Assembly: GCF_021347895.1 (NCBI RefSeq)
Contig: NC_067113.1
Span: 1-64,000, forward strand
Origin: Acanthochromis polyacanthus
Lineage: Eukaryota; Chordata; Actinopteri; Pomacentridae
Direction: 5' to 3'
Length of the DNA: 64,000 bases
The position numbers were made by a program, and so were the translations under genes. Positions within the stretch are counted from its first letter, which is position 1; every line of letters starts with the position of its first letter. Of the stretch, positions 49,150-61,453 are shown piece after piece. The notes below the pieces were generated by a model that did not search any database, was not told the DNA's origin, and saw only the letters and a list, made by a program, of their open reading frames with translations.

Positions 49150-51080
49150 TTTTTCAAGATGGCGCCGTGCCAGCAGCAGCCAGTTACAGCAGCTCCTGCT
49201 AACTCTAGGTGTTTCTAGATATTTCTAGTAGTTTTTCTCTTTCCTTTTATTCTATTCTTCAAGTGGGTGGATTGCATTTGTACAGCGCAGCAATACCACC
49301 AACAGCACATCTCCTCCTCCCCCCACCCCCACCACCTCTGGACTTCACACACAGCCCCACCACCTCCTCCTGTCTCCACCCCCACCACCACCACCATCAC
49401 TCCCTCTCCTGTCATCCCTCTCCACCCCCAACCTCTCCATAACTGCTGATCAGGTGAGATGGGAGCTAAAAAAGATCAAGACCAGGAAAGTCGCAGGTCC
49501 TGATGGAATCGGCTCCAGAATCCTCAGAGACTGTGAAGACCAGCTCTGTGAGGTGCTGCTCCACATATTCAAACTGAGTCTGCAGAGGGTTCCTTTGAGA
49601 CAGGAACCAGGCAGGAAGTGTTCCACAACAAAGACTAGGAACCTCAGGGAGCCAAACCACTTCAGACCTGTGGCCCTCACTTCTTATCTGATGAAGACCA
49701 TGGAGAGGATCATCCTCAGGAATCTACGCCCCCTGGTGAGCCCTAATCTGGATCCACTGCAGTTCGCTTACCAACCGAACATTGGAGTGGATGACGCAGT
49801 TTTCTACCTGCTGCACAGATCGCTGACTCTCCTGGAGGAAACCGGCAGCATTGTGAGGGTCATGTTCTTTGACTTCTCCAGTGCTTTCAACACAATCCAG
49901 CCTTCTCTGCTCAGGGTGAAGCTTGAGGGAGCGGGAGTAGACTGTCACCTGACTGCTTGGATCATCGACTACCTCACCAACAGACCACAGTATGTGAGGC
50001 TTCAGGACTGTGTTTCTGATGTAGTGGTCAGCAGCATGGGGGCCCCACAGGGACAGTGCTCTCTCCCTTTCTCTTTATCCTGTACACATCGGACTTCCAA
50101 TACAACTCTGAGAGCTGTCACCTCCAGAAATTCTCGGATGATGCAGCCATTGTTGGGTGTGTGTCTAATGGGGACGAGATGGAGTACTCTCTCTACAGTC
50201 ATCTCTGACTTTGTCGACTGGTGTGAGAGAAACCATCTGCAGCTCAATGCCAGTAAGATGAAAGAGATGACCATCGACTTCCGCAGGAGGAGGGCACCTC
50301 AGACTGCACTGGTGAACATCCAGGGTATGGACATTGAGATAGTGGACTCATACAAATACCTGGGTGTTCACCTCAACAACAAACTGGACTGGTCACACAA
50401 CACAGAGGTCCTGTACAAGAAGGGCCAAAGTCGTCTCCACCTGCTGAGGAGACTGAGGTCCTTTGGAATGTGCAGGACTCGACATTTTATGACTCGGTGG
50501 TAGCGTCTGCTGTTTTCTATGCAGTGGTCTGTTGGGGAGCAGGGAGCACTGAGAGGGACAGAAAGAGACTGAACAGACTGGTGAGGAGGGCCGGTTCTGT
50601 GCTGGACTGTTCTGGACTCCATAGAGGAGGTGGGTGAGAGGAGGATGTTGGCAAAGCTCACATCCATCATAGACAATCCCTCTCACCCACTGCAGGACAC
50701 TGTGGAGTCTCAAAGTAGCTTTTTCAGCAGTAGACTGAGACACCTAACCTACAAGACGGAACGCTATCGCAAGTCATTCATTCCATCTGCTATAAGACTT
50801 TATAACACCAGCATCACTGGCTGATGTTAACACAAAACTGGACTCTGTCACACAATCCCTTACCACATAATATGCACAGTTCTCTCGTACTTCACATCAT
50901 TCCATAAGCACCTTTCCCATCCTACACTCCTGGACATATTGTGATTATTATTATGATTATCACTATATTGTTGTTTATTGTTGCTATTGGTGCTCTACTG
51001 TATGATGTATGCTGCTGTAACATGGAAATTTCCCCAGACACGGGGAGTAATAAAGGATTATCTTATCTTATCTTATTTGA
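49150..51080 (+). mobile_element. Degraded CR1/L2-type LINE retrotransposon
   Basis: The segment begins near AAGATGGCGCC (49156-49166), has a CACCAC/CTCC-rich leader, and enters reverse transcriptase sequence in an ORF at 49454-50503. Recognisable RT blocks are VAGPDGIGSRIL, FRPVALTSYLMKTMERII, LDPLQFAYQPN, FFDFSSAFNTIQPSLL, YLTNRPQYVRLQ and GAPQG. The FSDDAA catalytic block lies in another frame (about 50131-50150), so at least two frameshifts (near 50052 and 50195) disable it. After the ORF stop the family's C-terminal region continues (ORF at 50630-50824). A 3' end with 'taataaagg' and (ATCTT)n follows. The N-terminal endonuclease region is absent, so the copy is internally deleted or rearranged as well as mutated. 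The clade call is by resemblance only. Confidence 0.8.
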
Positions 51081-52000
51081 TTGCTGCCATGCTTAAAGTA
51101 AGAGAGAAACAGTTGGGTGTTTATATTTTTTAAAATAAATGTCAATGAGCATGTTGATTTGTGTATTTCTTTAGTTTTCTTTGCTGAATCAAAAATGTGA
51201 TAAACTGTGACGAGAAAACAGAGATAAATGGATCATTCCACAACTGGGGGATATTTTGCATTCCACCCTTTAAATTCAAATGATCCATGTACAAAATACT
51301 AAAATGTGCCGTTGTTGTGTAAATTTGCTTGTCCTTAGACCAAATCCATAAAAACTGAAAATATTTTTAAAAATACCAAATACATCTAGAGTACCCCTTA
51401 AAATGCTATTTTTTCTATTGTCCCACCCCCATGATGACCAAATTGAATCTCAAATAAAATAGCTAAAAGGAAACCTAAACCTCCTTTTTGGTATTATTTT
51501 TGTTATTGATGTCTCTTGTAATTGCGGGAACATTTAATTTTGTTTGATCAACATAATATTTTAAATAATTACTATTGTGCATGGAACATGTCTCCCACAA
51601 CTTACACGAAACCCTGTTACCATAACATTTTAACATGGTAGAAGAAGAAGAAGAAGAAGAAGAAGAAGAAGAAGAAGAAAACAGTGAATCACACGATATG
51701 CTGGAATTGACATCATCAAACAGTTTTCCAAAAGAATGGGTAGAGCAAAGCTATGCCCTATCTTCAGTTTTCATATTTTCATAACATTGTCAGACTTGAC
51801 TGAATTTCTCACTCTACTGCATGAAAACCTTTTTTGAATATTATGCAAAATCTTTTTTACTTTTTTGTTTACTTTTTTACATCAGTAAGTTTATCCTCTT
51901 GGCCAGCAGTAACAGCAAGCTAAATAGCTAGCTTCTACACCTGAGAAAAAAAGGTAAAGTTAGCATGGATTTACAACCCTGTTACTGTGACAAATACAAC
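51081..52000. other. Non-coding DNA, no gene seen; (GAA)n at about 51640-51679
   Basis: AT-rich sequence with a run of about 13 GAA triplets. No ORF of interest on either strand. Confidence 0.6.
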
Positions 52001-52618
52001 TGTCACGAACTGAGCAGGTGGACCCGAGCAGAAAACCACACTTCCAGGGCTGGCTGAATGCAAGTGGTTTATTGTAGGGGGTGAAAATGGTGGCTAGGTG
52101 GGGGAAAACCAGGGTGTAGGAGCGGGGGGTTCCAGGCAGGAGTGGGGGTCCAGGCAGGAGTGGGGGTCCAGGCAGGAGTGGGGGTCCAGGCAGGAGTGGG
52201 GGTCCAGGCAGGAGAAACTGGTGAAGGTTTGTCGGGGAGAGCCGGAGGGGAAGGAGAATGGCGTGGGATCCCGGACAGCTGAACTGAGGGAGGCAGGAGA
52301 AAACAAGGTTAGAAGTTGGCAGAAACTCAAAAACAGATCGTGAAGGGGGCTAGAGAGCAAACCGAACTGCGTGGTTCTTGTTTAACGCTCTGGCAGGGAG
52401 TGGAAGGCTGAGCCGGTCTTTATTGCAGAGGTGAGTCGTTAGTGAATGATCATCAGCTGTCCGGGAGCCGTGCAGGTAGTTGATTACCTGAGTGGAGTCA
52501 GCTGAGGAGCCAGACTCCACTCAGGCACCGAGCTGTAGGGGAGAGACAGGGCAGAGGAGCGGATGGGAGACAACCAGACAGAGACAGACAGACAGGACAG
52601 AGGAGCGGAACTGTGACA
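52001..52618. mobile_element. MITE-like element with an internal 18-bp minisatellite
   Basis: The segment starts TGTCACGAACTG and ends GGAACTGTGACA, giving short imperfect inverted termini that share TGTCAC. Its internal sequence (ctgaatgcaagtggtttattg at the left, CAGACAGACAG near the right end) resembles a dispersed fish repeat I know only by appearance. Five 18-bp copies of 'ccaggcaggagtggggt' type lie at 52132-52215. It has no transposase ORF. The class is uncertain. Confidence 0.35.
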
Positions 52619-55600
52619 ACAACATATAGTAAAATTTGTACCACTGATGTAGAAGCTGTTACCTGTTGTTAATTTTTCCAGAATTTTGAATCCCATATAC
52701 TGCAACAAGATTTTTGTCTAATAGCAAATCCTTAATTACACAGTCATAATGATGATGCTCACATAAAGATCAAAACTTCATCAAATGTAGCAATATTGAC
52801 ATCACAGACACACTCGGGGAAAAAATGAGAAGATCAACAAAGCGACTACAACTACTATTTAGAAGGGCTTGAATATGCACAGTAGTATTATGCAAATCCA
52901 CTCTACAGGTGTTGAGATTTTTTTTTTTTTTTTTTTTTGCCTTGTGGTAAAAAAGGAAATGTCAGAGAGCAACCAAAGATGATGGGTTTCATACAGTGGG
53001 GACCATAAACATCTGTACAAAGTTCAATGGAAAGTCAATCTGGTTCATTCATTCATTCATTCATCATTGCAAGGATAGACAACATCACTAAACAACAAGA
53101 TGAACCTAACTGATTATGTTGATAAATGCAAACAAGACCAAAAATGAAACACTTGGTCAGATCTGCACAGCCCATTTGGTTCCTATGGAGCATCCACAAG
53201 AGATGGCTGAGAAAAAGACAAGAGTAATGTGTCAATCTGCACTCAAAGAGTTGTACATATGTAATTTGTTCACAAGGGTTTGCAAAAACCATCATAAAAT
53301 GTTCCATTTCTCAGAGGTTGTTTATAAACATGCACAATTTGCAAATCTGTGAGGATGATTCTTTTCTTTATCCCAGGTGACCATAGTGTAGCCGCCAAAC
53401 TGAAGCCTCCAAAAACTATTAAAAACTTAAAATGCTATAGCTCAATCTTACAAGATCCCACAAGATCAAACAGCCATCCTCCACACCTATATGAAACCAG
53501 CCTACTCAAATATCTATTAAACTGTTGCTTAGCAAAGCCTTCAAGTGCTTCATTTGGCACCATTGTATCTCAAGTGCGTCTGTTCTAATGTTTGCAAAGC
53601 TGTTATGAAGAACCAATCCATCTGCATCTAAGTTTAAACCGCCACTTGAGACACAGTGAATTAGAAACAAGAACACTCAGATACATTGACTGAATGTACA
53701 AAAAAGTAATAATTTCTTTTAGTTTGAGCCCTAAAGCAGTACTGAATATTGAAGAAAGTCAAGACTAAAAAGCCAAAAAGAAATAAACTATAAGAAAGAC
53801 TAGCCAGAAGAGAGTAAATAGATAAGAAATGTATTAGTATTTCTGTAGAGTTTCTTTATATTTCATTTCACTCAAGTGAACAGCACAGTTTTCTGTTTTA
53901 TAGTAATAACACATTAATGAATCAGGCAATTATACATTACATTGAGACACAATTCAAGCACTTTTTCCTTACATTTTTAATGCATAGTTTTTTGAAATGT
54001 GTATTTTCATATGTATTTTCAGTGTTACTATGTTCTGAATATTTTGTACATCCACTCATGAGCAATCAGCAATGTAAGTGTTGGCAGGTAAAGGTGCACT
54101 TATGTGCAGCCTTCACAGTCATACTGAGCTACAAAGTTTGGGTGACAAGGGTGGTGACATTTATTCCCTGAATTTATCCTTAAGGCATCAATCTTTCTTT
54201 CTAGACATGCTGCAGTTTTACCAGGGTAGTTATGCTGCCTGGGAGGTGGCACTGCTTTAAAGGATAAACTCAGAGGGGAAGTGATAATGCATTGTAAACA
54301 GCACCGATTACAGATAGAAAAACAATAAAAGAATAAAACCAAAACAAAACCAAAAAATAGTTTAAAAATTACTATTATCGATCATCAATGATTAGTCATT
54401 TACCAGAATGGCTACTATTATTTTAATGTTAGTGACCAAATCTCTGTGAGAAGAATTATTTCAGTTTTGGAGCCCTGGATGGTTGCTCGATGTCTGACAA
54501 AATAATAAAATTGCTGTAACTAGGGAATAGATTTGGGCAGAAAGTTGATCTGGTATGAATGCATGGACAGCTGTTAGCAGCTGATCACTGCTGGTTTTAT
54601 ATTTTCATTGGTTTTTGAAAAGATAGGAGAAGAGTAAAAAAGGCAAGAGTTGGTTCTCCTTCCTGCTCCTATCACATTCCAATAATCTCTCCAGGTAAAT
54701 CACCAGTGTCTCCACTGGTCTCACAGCTAATCAGATCAGATCCATGTAGTGTACATAGCAGGGGACTTTGCGTCAGGTTGCCTTGTAAGTCAATAATTTG
54801 CAGTGCTTGTTTGCTGGCTTGTTTAAAATGTCAAGTGAGTGGTGAGATAACCTGCGTTGATTTTCCAATTCATTACTCAACCATGTATTTCTAATGTCTT
54901 CTACAATTCTACAATTTCATTTAGCAGACGCTTTTGTCCAATGTCTTGATCGATGGAAAGAGGCACACAGGGACGCATGTCAATTTTCACATCTCATCTG
55001 CTGCACCTGTGATAATGACATTATTAAGTATGCTATCATGATAACTGATCATCAACAGCAGATCTGATATTATCAACTCAGCTCTGTTCTTTTTGTGCCC
55101 TTAAGCAAAGTATTTCAACCCGATTTTTTTTTCTTTTTTCAACCCTGTGAACAGTCATATTTATTCTCCCACCACTATCACTGTATGTTTTAAGGCTCAG
55201 GCCTTAAATATGCCTCCAGTCTCAGAGTGTACACTGTAATAAAACATCCCCAAAAATAATATATTAGCTTTTAGCTGGTTTCGCCACAGGCTAATGTTCT
55301 CCAGACTTAGCTGTGCTGTAAACAAAATATGGTGCTTATAGCAATATCTCACAGAAAACAGCCAGCAACACAGTGGTGTAGTGGCGGCAGTATGCTGTAT
55401 TGTATTCCTTTATCTGTAAACACAAGCACGTCTGTAAGCACATTCAGTAAAGAGCTAAATACTACACAAGCTGTAAACACAAATACCTGCTTGGTAATGC
55501 GCCAAACACAACATACAAATTGACAAATGGCTACCTAATTATGTGGCATGTTTGCTTTCATCTTTAAACACACACACACTAATAAAATATGTAAAGCTAA

Positions 55601-57900
55601 TTTAGGTCCAGCTCCCTGTAGTCTGTTTAACTTACTGACAAACTTTCACCTTCTGTTTCTCCATGTACATGTAGAGTACCAGCCTAATGATTGTTACCAT
55701 TTGCTGCAAAACTGAAGAAATCCAAACTATGAAATAACATGCTTTTATGGAGTATTTGGTTTATATTGACTAACAGCAAAGTTACAGCTGCCCCCCCCCC
55801 CATTTAAATGGCTTCTTTCTCGACCAAACCATCTGCTTGATGAAGGTCTAACACTGAAAAATTTTGCAAGTCAGACAGGGTGTCTTTTTGAAACTTTAGG
55901 ACGCAAAACTGTCAGCAAGGCAAACAGTGGCTCCTTTGAGCTGGATTTTGATTGTAATCTATGAAACTACACAATTCATTTGTTTCCACATGGTTTTTAT
56001 GTCTTCAGATTAGATTTTCAATGTGGAAAATGTAAAACAAACAGACAAACAAAACTTTTGGACACCGTTCTTGTAACATCATGCAGATGATGCTGTGTAG
56101 TATTTGTTTTACAACCTAGAGGGGTCAAAAAACTGATTCATGTATACTTTTAAATAGCTTTCTCTGTCAGGCCCGCTGCTTGGGGCTCCAGATAGTGCTC
56201 TCCCCTTCCCCCACCCTTCCTGTTTCTCATAGGTGTGCTTGGCAAAGAGGCTGTGGCGGCAGGTGTGGGTAATCAGCAATCAGCATCAGCAGAAGCACAA
56301 GCAGGTGGAATTGGGCCAATCAGAATCATCTCTGCTACAACAAAGAGTGACTCAACTCACCACTTGTTACTGGACCGTGAATGACTCTCAGTTAGTTCTG
56401 TTCACTGGGCTCTCCAGCCATTGGTTCTTGTGAACTCTTGGTAACTTATGTTTAATCTCTCCTAGTCTGGATGCCGACCTGCTTGTGCACATTCTGTCCC
56501 TCGTCTTCCTGGATCCTCTGGTTTTTGGCAGTTCTCTGCCACTCTGCACCTCATCAGCCTGCCACCTCTCCACGTCCTCCTGCCCTTCTGAAAACCCCTC
56601 ACCTGGCCCACGACCACCACCACCTCCTTCCCTCTGGCCCCCCACACCCACAGTCTCCAGTCACCGTGTTCCTCTCCAGCTACACACCAGCCCTCTCCAC
56701 TGCCCAGCATGTACCACCTCAGCTAGAAGGCTATCTGGTTTTCCTGGTTCCATTCCCCTCAATTCTGTCAGCTAAGTCTCAGTCCCGGCATTTGAGACTA
56801 GAGTAGGTTCACGTTCTTAGTGTTTGTATTTAGAGTTATCTTGTTCATGGTATTCTGTACAGTTACAGTCCTCAGGTTAGTATTCCGATCAAGGTATTAG
56901 ATAATCTCAGTTTTTTTCCACCTAGTGAGTGTAGTCACTACTTCTGGTATTCTTGGCCTTGTAAAATTGTTCATAGACTTAATCTGGATTTGTATTGTTC
57001 AGAGTGAGCTCCAATTTGTTTCTTAATGAGTGCGATCACTCTTCTGAATTTGTTCTTCCTGTTATTCTCGCTTGGTCGAGTTCTGTATTGTTATATTTGC
57101 CTGCTTAGGTATTACCTTCCATGGGTTACTTTGTTCCTGCTTACAATTCAAGTCAAATTCTCCCCCCAGTCCACTAGGGGCGCTCCTGAGTTATTCTTGC
57201 CGGTATCTCTTTTCATATTCCACTTCTGGTTGTAGTTTTCTGGTTAGTTTTGTAGTTATGAGTTTTTGTATTCTGTCCTTTGCAAAATATAACTTTATTT
57301 AACAATTCTATTCTCCATTTCTTTTCCTGCACTTGAGCCTCTTGAAACTGTAATATTCTCATTCAGCATGTGATGCCCCTTTCCAAAGGGTATGAGCAGT
57401 AAAGGATTTGATAAAAATAATATCAAAGATATGTTAAGACTTTCAAGTCTGTAAATCTCCACACAGTTGAACACCAATGGGAGATTTTGGACTGACATAT
57501 TAGACAGAGCTCTTCACCACCATCATCACAACACCAAACAAGGGAATATGTTTTGGAAGAATGATGCTCCATCCCTCCAGTAGACTTCCAGACATGTGGA
57601 GTATCCATGTCAAAGTGCTTTGAAGCCTCTGGCAGCATCTGGTGGCCCACCACCTTATTAAGACACAATATATCTTCCCATTTGTCACCTGTCTGTATCT
57701 TCATTTGTGTTCTTCTACTGCATACTGAGAAAATAGCCCCACTAGTTGATCTTGAAACTCTTTTCAACCACCACTATGGAGAAACTCAATTTATAGCAGT
57801 AAAGCTGAAAACAATGTTTTTCTCAGCTAATGAAAAGCTGATATTGTGAAGCTAAGTGGTTTTAACCTGACAGTCATGAGGTGTAGTGACATCTACCACT
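52619..57900. other. Gene-poor flank, no gene recognised
   Basis: A poly-T run (about 52919-52938) and a short ATTC repeat (about 53045-53066) are present. Reading frames are short and unlike any family I know. A pyrimidine-rich stretch at about 56465-56780 is open in two + strand frames through composition alone. Confidence 0.5.
54911..54942 (+). repeat. Fragment of a common fish dispersed repeat
   Basis: The string 'catttagcagacgctttt' followed by 'gtccaa' matches the core of an abundant teleost repeat (catttggcagacgctttt, then atccaa) that I recognise from memory. Only this short stretch is recognisable. Confidence 0.45.
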
Positions 57901-58127
57901 CTGCCTGTATGTGTGTCTGTATGTGTTTCTATAGAGGCGGCATTGTCTTTCAGTGGTATAAATTAACATTCACGAGGCCTACAGTGCGGAGACAGAGGGT
58001 ACAACATAGCAGCAGAGAGAGCGATGATACAGACAGAGAGGGGAAGGAAGAGACATTGATCCAGGTGAGAAAAAGGGAGTCACAGATATCCCACCCACAA
58101 AGTCAGGAAGCTGTTCACTCTCACTAG

Positions 58128-58192
58128 AACATACATTTTAATTGCCCCCTGGGGACAAATAAATTATTTTTCTGAATCTGAATACACACGGA
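58128..58192 (+). mobile_element. 3' tail of a LINE or LINE-mobilised SINE
   Basis: 'attgccccctggggacaaat' followed by 'aaattatttttctgaatctg' has the form of fish L2/CR1 3' ends (stem-loop CCCC..GGGG, AATAAA-like sequence, TCTGAA repeats). No coding part is attached. Confidence 0.5.
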
Positions 58193-59237
58193 GTCTGGAA
58201 ACAAGGAAAGTGAACTATGAAAATCTGTACAAAAAGTAATAAACTAAACTTTGCAGCAGATTTCATTTTAACACATCAAAGGAGGACAAATCTCACAATG
58301 ACATGAGTATATTATGTCTCATTTTATACAGATGTAGCACAGTTGTAACTACAAACGCATAAATTTACTCAAATTTACTCAATATCTTTACACATTCAGT
58401 AGCAAAAGAATATTAGACTGAGCTTATAAATCTGTTAGTGGTGATATAATTCTGATTTAATATGGATGTACATTGTCCCATTAATGAAGTGTTTATGCAT
58501 GGTTCATTTTTTCTCACTTAATCATGTTTTATTCATCATTACCTTCTCCACAGGAACCCAGCCAAGGCATTGCCTGCATCCACTGACAATGACTTGGGGA
58601 ACCAATTTATCTTGAATGATTCAGACGCTCATTTTAACTTTGCAGAGGGGCACCTTTGGTTCCCAGACAAGTCTCTGAAAAGCTCTATATGTCACAAAGA
58701 AGTAGTGGCTATCCTCTGTAAGGTAACACCATGCGGCAATTTGCTGGAGCAATGTGACACAAAATCCTATTTCCCACTCTACAGTGGTTAACAGGATAGA
58801 AGGTGCTCCTTCTCTATCTCTCCCCGTCCTTCTGTCTACCACTCTCTGTTGTTCCTTTCTCTGACTCTCTAACCTTGGCTTTGAACTTCTCTCAACTCCT
58901 TTCACAAGCTTTTGTTTCTCTGGTTCTTTCGCTGTCTTGTTTTGTTTCAACCTTGACCTTGAATGCATCCCTATTCTCAAACTAATCCTCTACCTTCCTG
59001 TTCACCCTTCTCTGTCCTTTTTTTTCTCTCCTTGCCTTGTTCTCCCGTGTCCTTACTAAGCCAATTAAGTCTAAAAAAAATGCTGTTTGAATCTCAAAGA
59101 TTTCTATAAACATTGTCGTGAATTTTCGTAGAGGTCTTCATCTATGTTTAAACCAAGGGAAAGTCGCTTAGTGTCTTCTTAGACACAGTAAACTGTAGAA
59201 GCACAGCCAACATGTGACAGGGAGTTTGCCATTATTA

Positions 59238-59520
59238 TTTTTTCCTTTTTTTTTTTTTTTTTTGGGGGGGGGGGGGGGGGGGTGTGTGTGACAGAAGAAG
59301 ACAGATGGAGCAGGAGACAGGCCAACAGAGGGATAGAGGGAGGGTGAGAGCAGAGGAGCAGAGAGGAAGAGAAAGAGAGGGAAAGAAAGAAACAAGTACG
59401 AGAGGGAGGAGAAAAGGAAAGAGAGAGAGGGACAGACAAAGCAAAACACAGAGGCAGGGAGAAACAGAGAAGAGGGAGAAAGAGGGAAAAAGGGAGAATT
59501 GGGGAGTAGGACGGGAGCTG
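59238..59520 (+). repeat. Poly-T/poly-G run followed by a purine-rich tract
   Basis: A T run (about 59247-59263) and a G run (59264-59282) are followed by about 240 bp of sequence that is nearly all A and G (gagagggaaagaaagaaac type). Confidence 0.85.
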
Positions 59521-59968
59521 GGACAGGGATCATGACAGACACAAGTTATGTTTTAACAGACATTTCATTGTTATTGTCAAACTCCAGTGCCCAAGGTATC
59601 AGCGGGAATTCCAGTTCTGACTCTAGAAAATCAAGTCCAGCTGTATTTTTAAAATTTTGGCATCAACTAGGTAACAAGGTATTGGTTTTCGTGACATTGT
59701 TTCTATAACAAAGCAGATCAAGTATCATCGCAGCAGTCTGTTAAAAATATACACAATTTATTGCAACTCTAGATATTTGTAGATTGTGCGATTTGTTTTA
59801 TTTGTTACACTCTTGCTGGTTTTTGATTTATTATCAACAAAACACATTGTTACGATTCACAAGGAGGCTCAGATGCAGAGAATGAGAAATGACAGTCACT
59901 CAAGTAGTTTTAAAAGGTTTCTTTACAGAGAATAAGAATACCTGTACATGAACTACAAAGATGGCTAC

Positions 59969-60049
59969 CGGAACTACAACAAGATGACCTATGGATAAGG
60001 TACCGTGAGTTTACGGAAGACATAGCCTCTGCTGATGATAATTCTCCTA
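59969..60049 (+). repeat. 81-bp direct repeat, left copy
   Basis: Begins 'cggaactacaacaagatgac' and ends 'gatgataattctccta'. It differs from the right copy (61373-61453) at two positions. Confidence 0.95.
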
Positions 60050-61372
60050 ACCCTGTAAAGCCGTTGGTATCATGTATGATACATGAGTTTCTGAGACTTC
60101 TATTTCATCAACATGATAAGTAGTTTCCTTAAAAACCTTTTGTATGTAACCTGACACATGCTTTCTGCCCCCTTGGGAATTTTCATTCCATTACTGGCAG
60201 CTGAAGTCGTATTTTGCCCCTTTTCAAAATGGCTACTTTCATGAACTCATCCATGCACATTTTTCAGGAAAATCATTGCTAATTTTCAAAAAGTAAAGGT
60301 AACAATAACATCTAAATTGTTACAAATTTTTTAAAATAAATAGTTTATGCATTGAAAGAATGCATATTTACTGAGTAATCCATTGTTTATATTTCAGTTT
60401 ATCCATGTCAAAATGTCTGTATCATATATGATACAACAGGATTATAACGTACTTTTTTCCTGAATTATCATATATCATTTTTGTAATGTAATCTATATTA
60501 TACCTGTGAAAATACAAACACATACTATTTTAATTATTTAATTAATTTAATGAAGGAATAAAATGCCATCTTCAAATGCAATTTGAGTATTTTTACAATA
60601 ACAGTTCCTCTGAAATCATAATCGCTGTATTTGATTGACTTATTTTTATATGTCAAAAAGACCAGAGGAAGAACAGAGAAAAAAAATACAGTGAAAATGT
60701 AATCAACACACTACTTTGGTTACTTAATTCACTTAATTAATGAATAAAATACCATCTTCAAATGCATTTTGAGTATTTGTGCAATAGCAATTACTCTGAA
60801 ATCCTAATCGCTAAACTATATTGACCAATTTTTAGATGTCAAAATGACTAGACAAAGAAGAGAGAAAAATAAAGTACACTGAAAATGTCATCAAGGACAT
60901 TTTCTGTGTATCAAGGAGATACTGGATGGAAACATAAGTGACATGGAGCAGTTAGTGGAAAATGAGGTTGACGAGGGGATAGAGCAGGTTCTAGGCATGT
61001 AAATACATATGGGATTAGTACATATGTTCAGTGTGAGAATCTACTGGGACACAGACAAAAAGCTTCCTGAAGTTTGTTGTTTTGTTCTTTCTTTTTATTT
61101 TATCTATTATTATATTATTTTTTTGTTATGAAGTGTGTCAGATCACTCAATGCTAATAGTAGACTGGAGCAAGTGGAGTTTCACTGTATATAGCTGTGTG
61201 CAAAAAGTTACCCCAAAAGCCTAATGTATCATATATAATACAAACAGTATATCATAAACAAAATTAAATGGCAAATTTTTTTGGGGGGGGATTTTGTTAA
61301 AAGGAGTGATAAACATGTCAGTTCCAAAAATGTAGAATTTTCTGGCTATTTATTGATGCATCAAGCTTTACA
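60050..61372. mobile_element. Transposon-like insertion between 81-bp direct repeats
   Basis: The ends are imperfectly inverted: TGTAAAGC at 60054 and GCTTTACA ending 61372. Inside are three 16-bp palindromes (GTATCATGTATGATAC at 60067, GTATCATATATGATAC at 60419, and a one-base variant at 61225). A diverged tandem duplication of about 190 bp is also present (landmark 'ccatcttcaaatgca' near 60567 and 60753). No transposase ORF. A non-autonomous DNA transposon is the simplest reading, but an 81-bp target duplication would be exceptional. Confidence 0.45.
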
Positions 61373-61453
61373 CGGAACTACAACAAGATGACCTATGCAT
61401 AAGGTACGGTGAGTTTACGGAAGACATAGCCTCTGCTGATGATAATTCTCCTA
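61373..61453 (+). repeat. 81-bp direct repeat, right copy
   Basis: Second copy of the sequence at 59969-60049, 1404 bp downstream in the same orientation. Confidence 0.95.

Noticed and set aside
56462..56806. Overlapping Pro/Ser-rich ORFs on both strands
   Set aside because: Composition effect of a pyrimidine-rich stretch. No start context, splice structure or domain supports coding.
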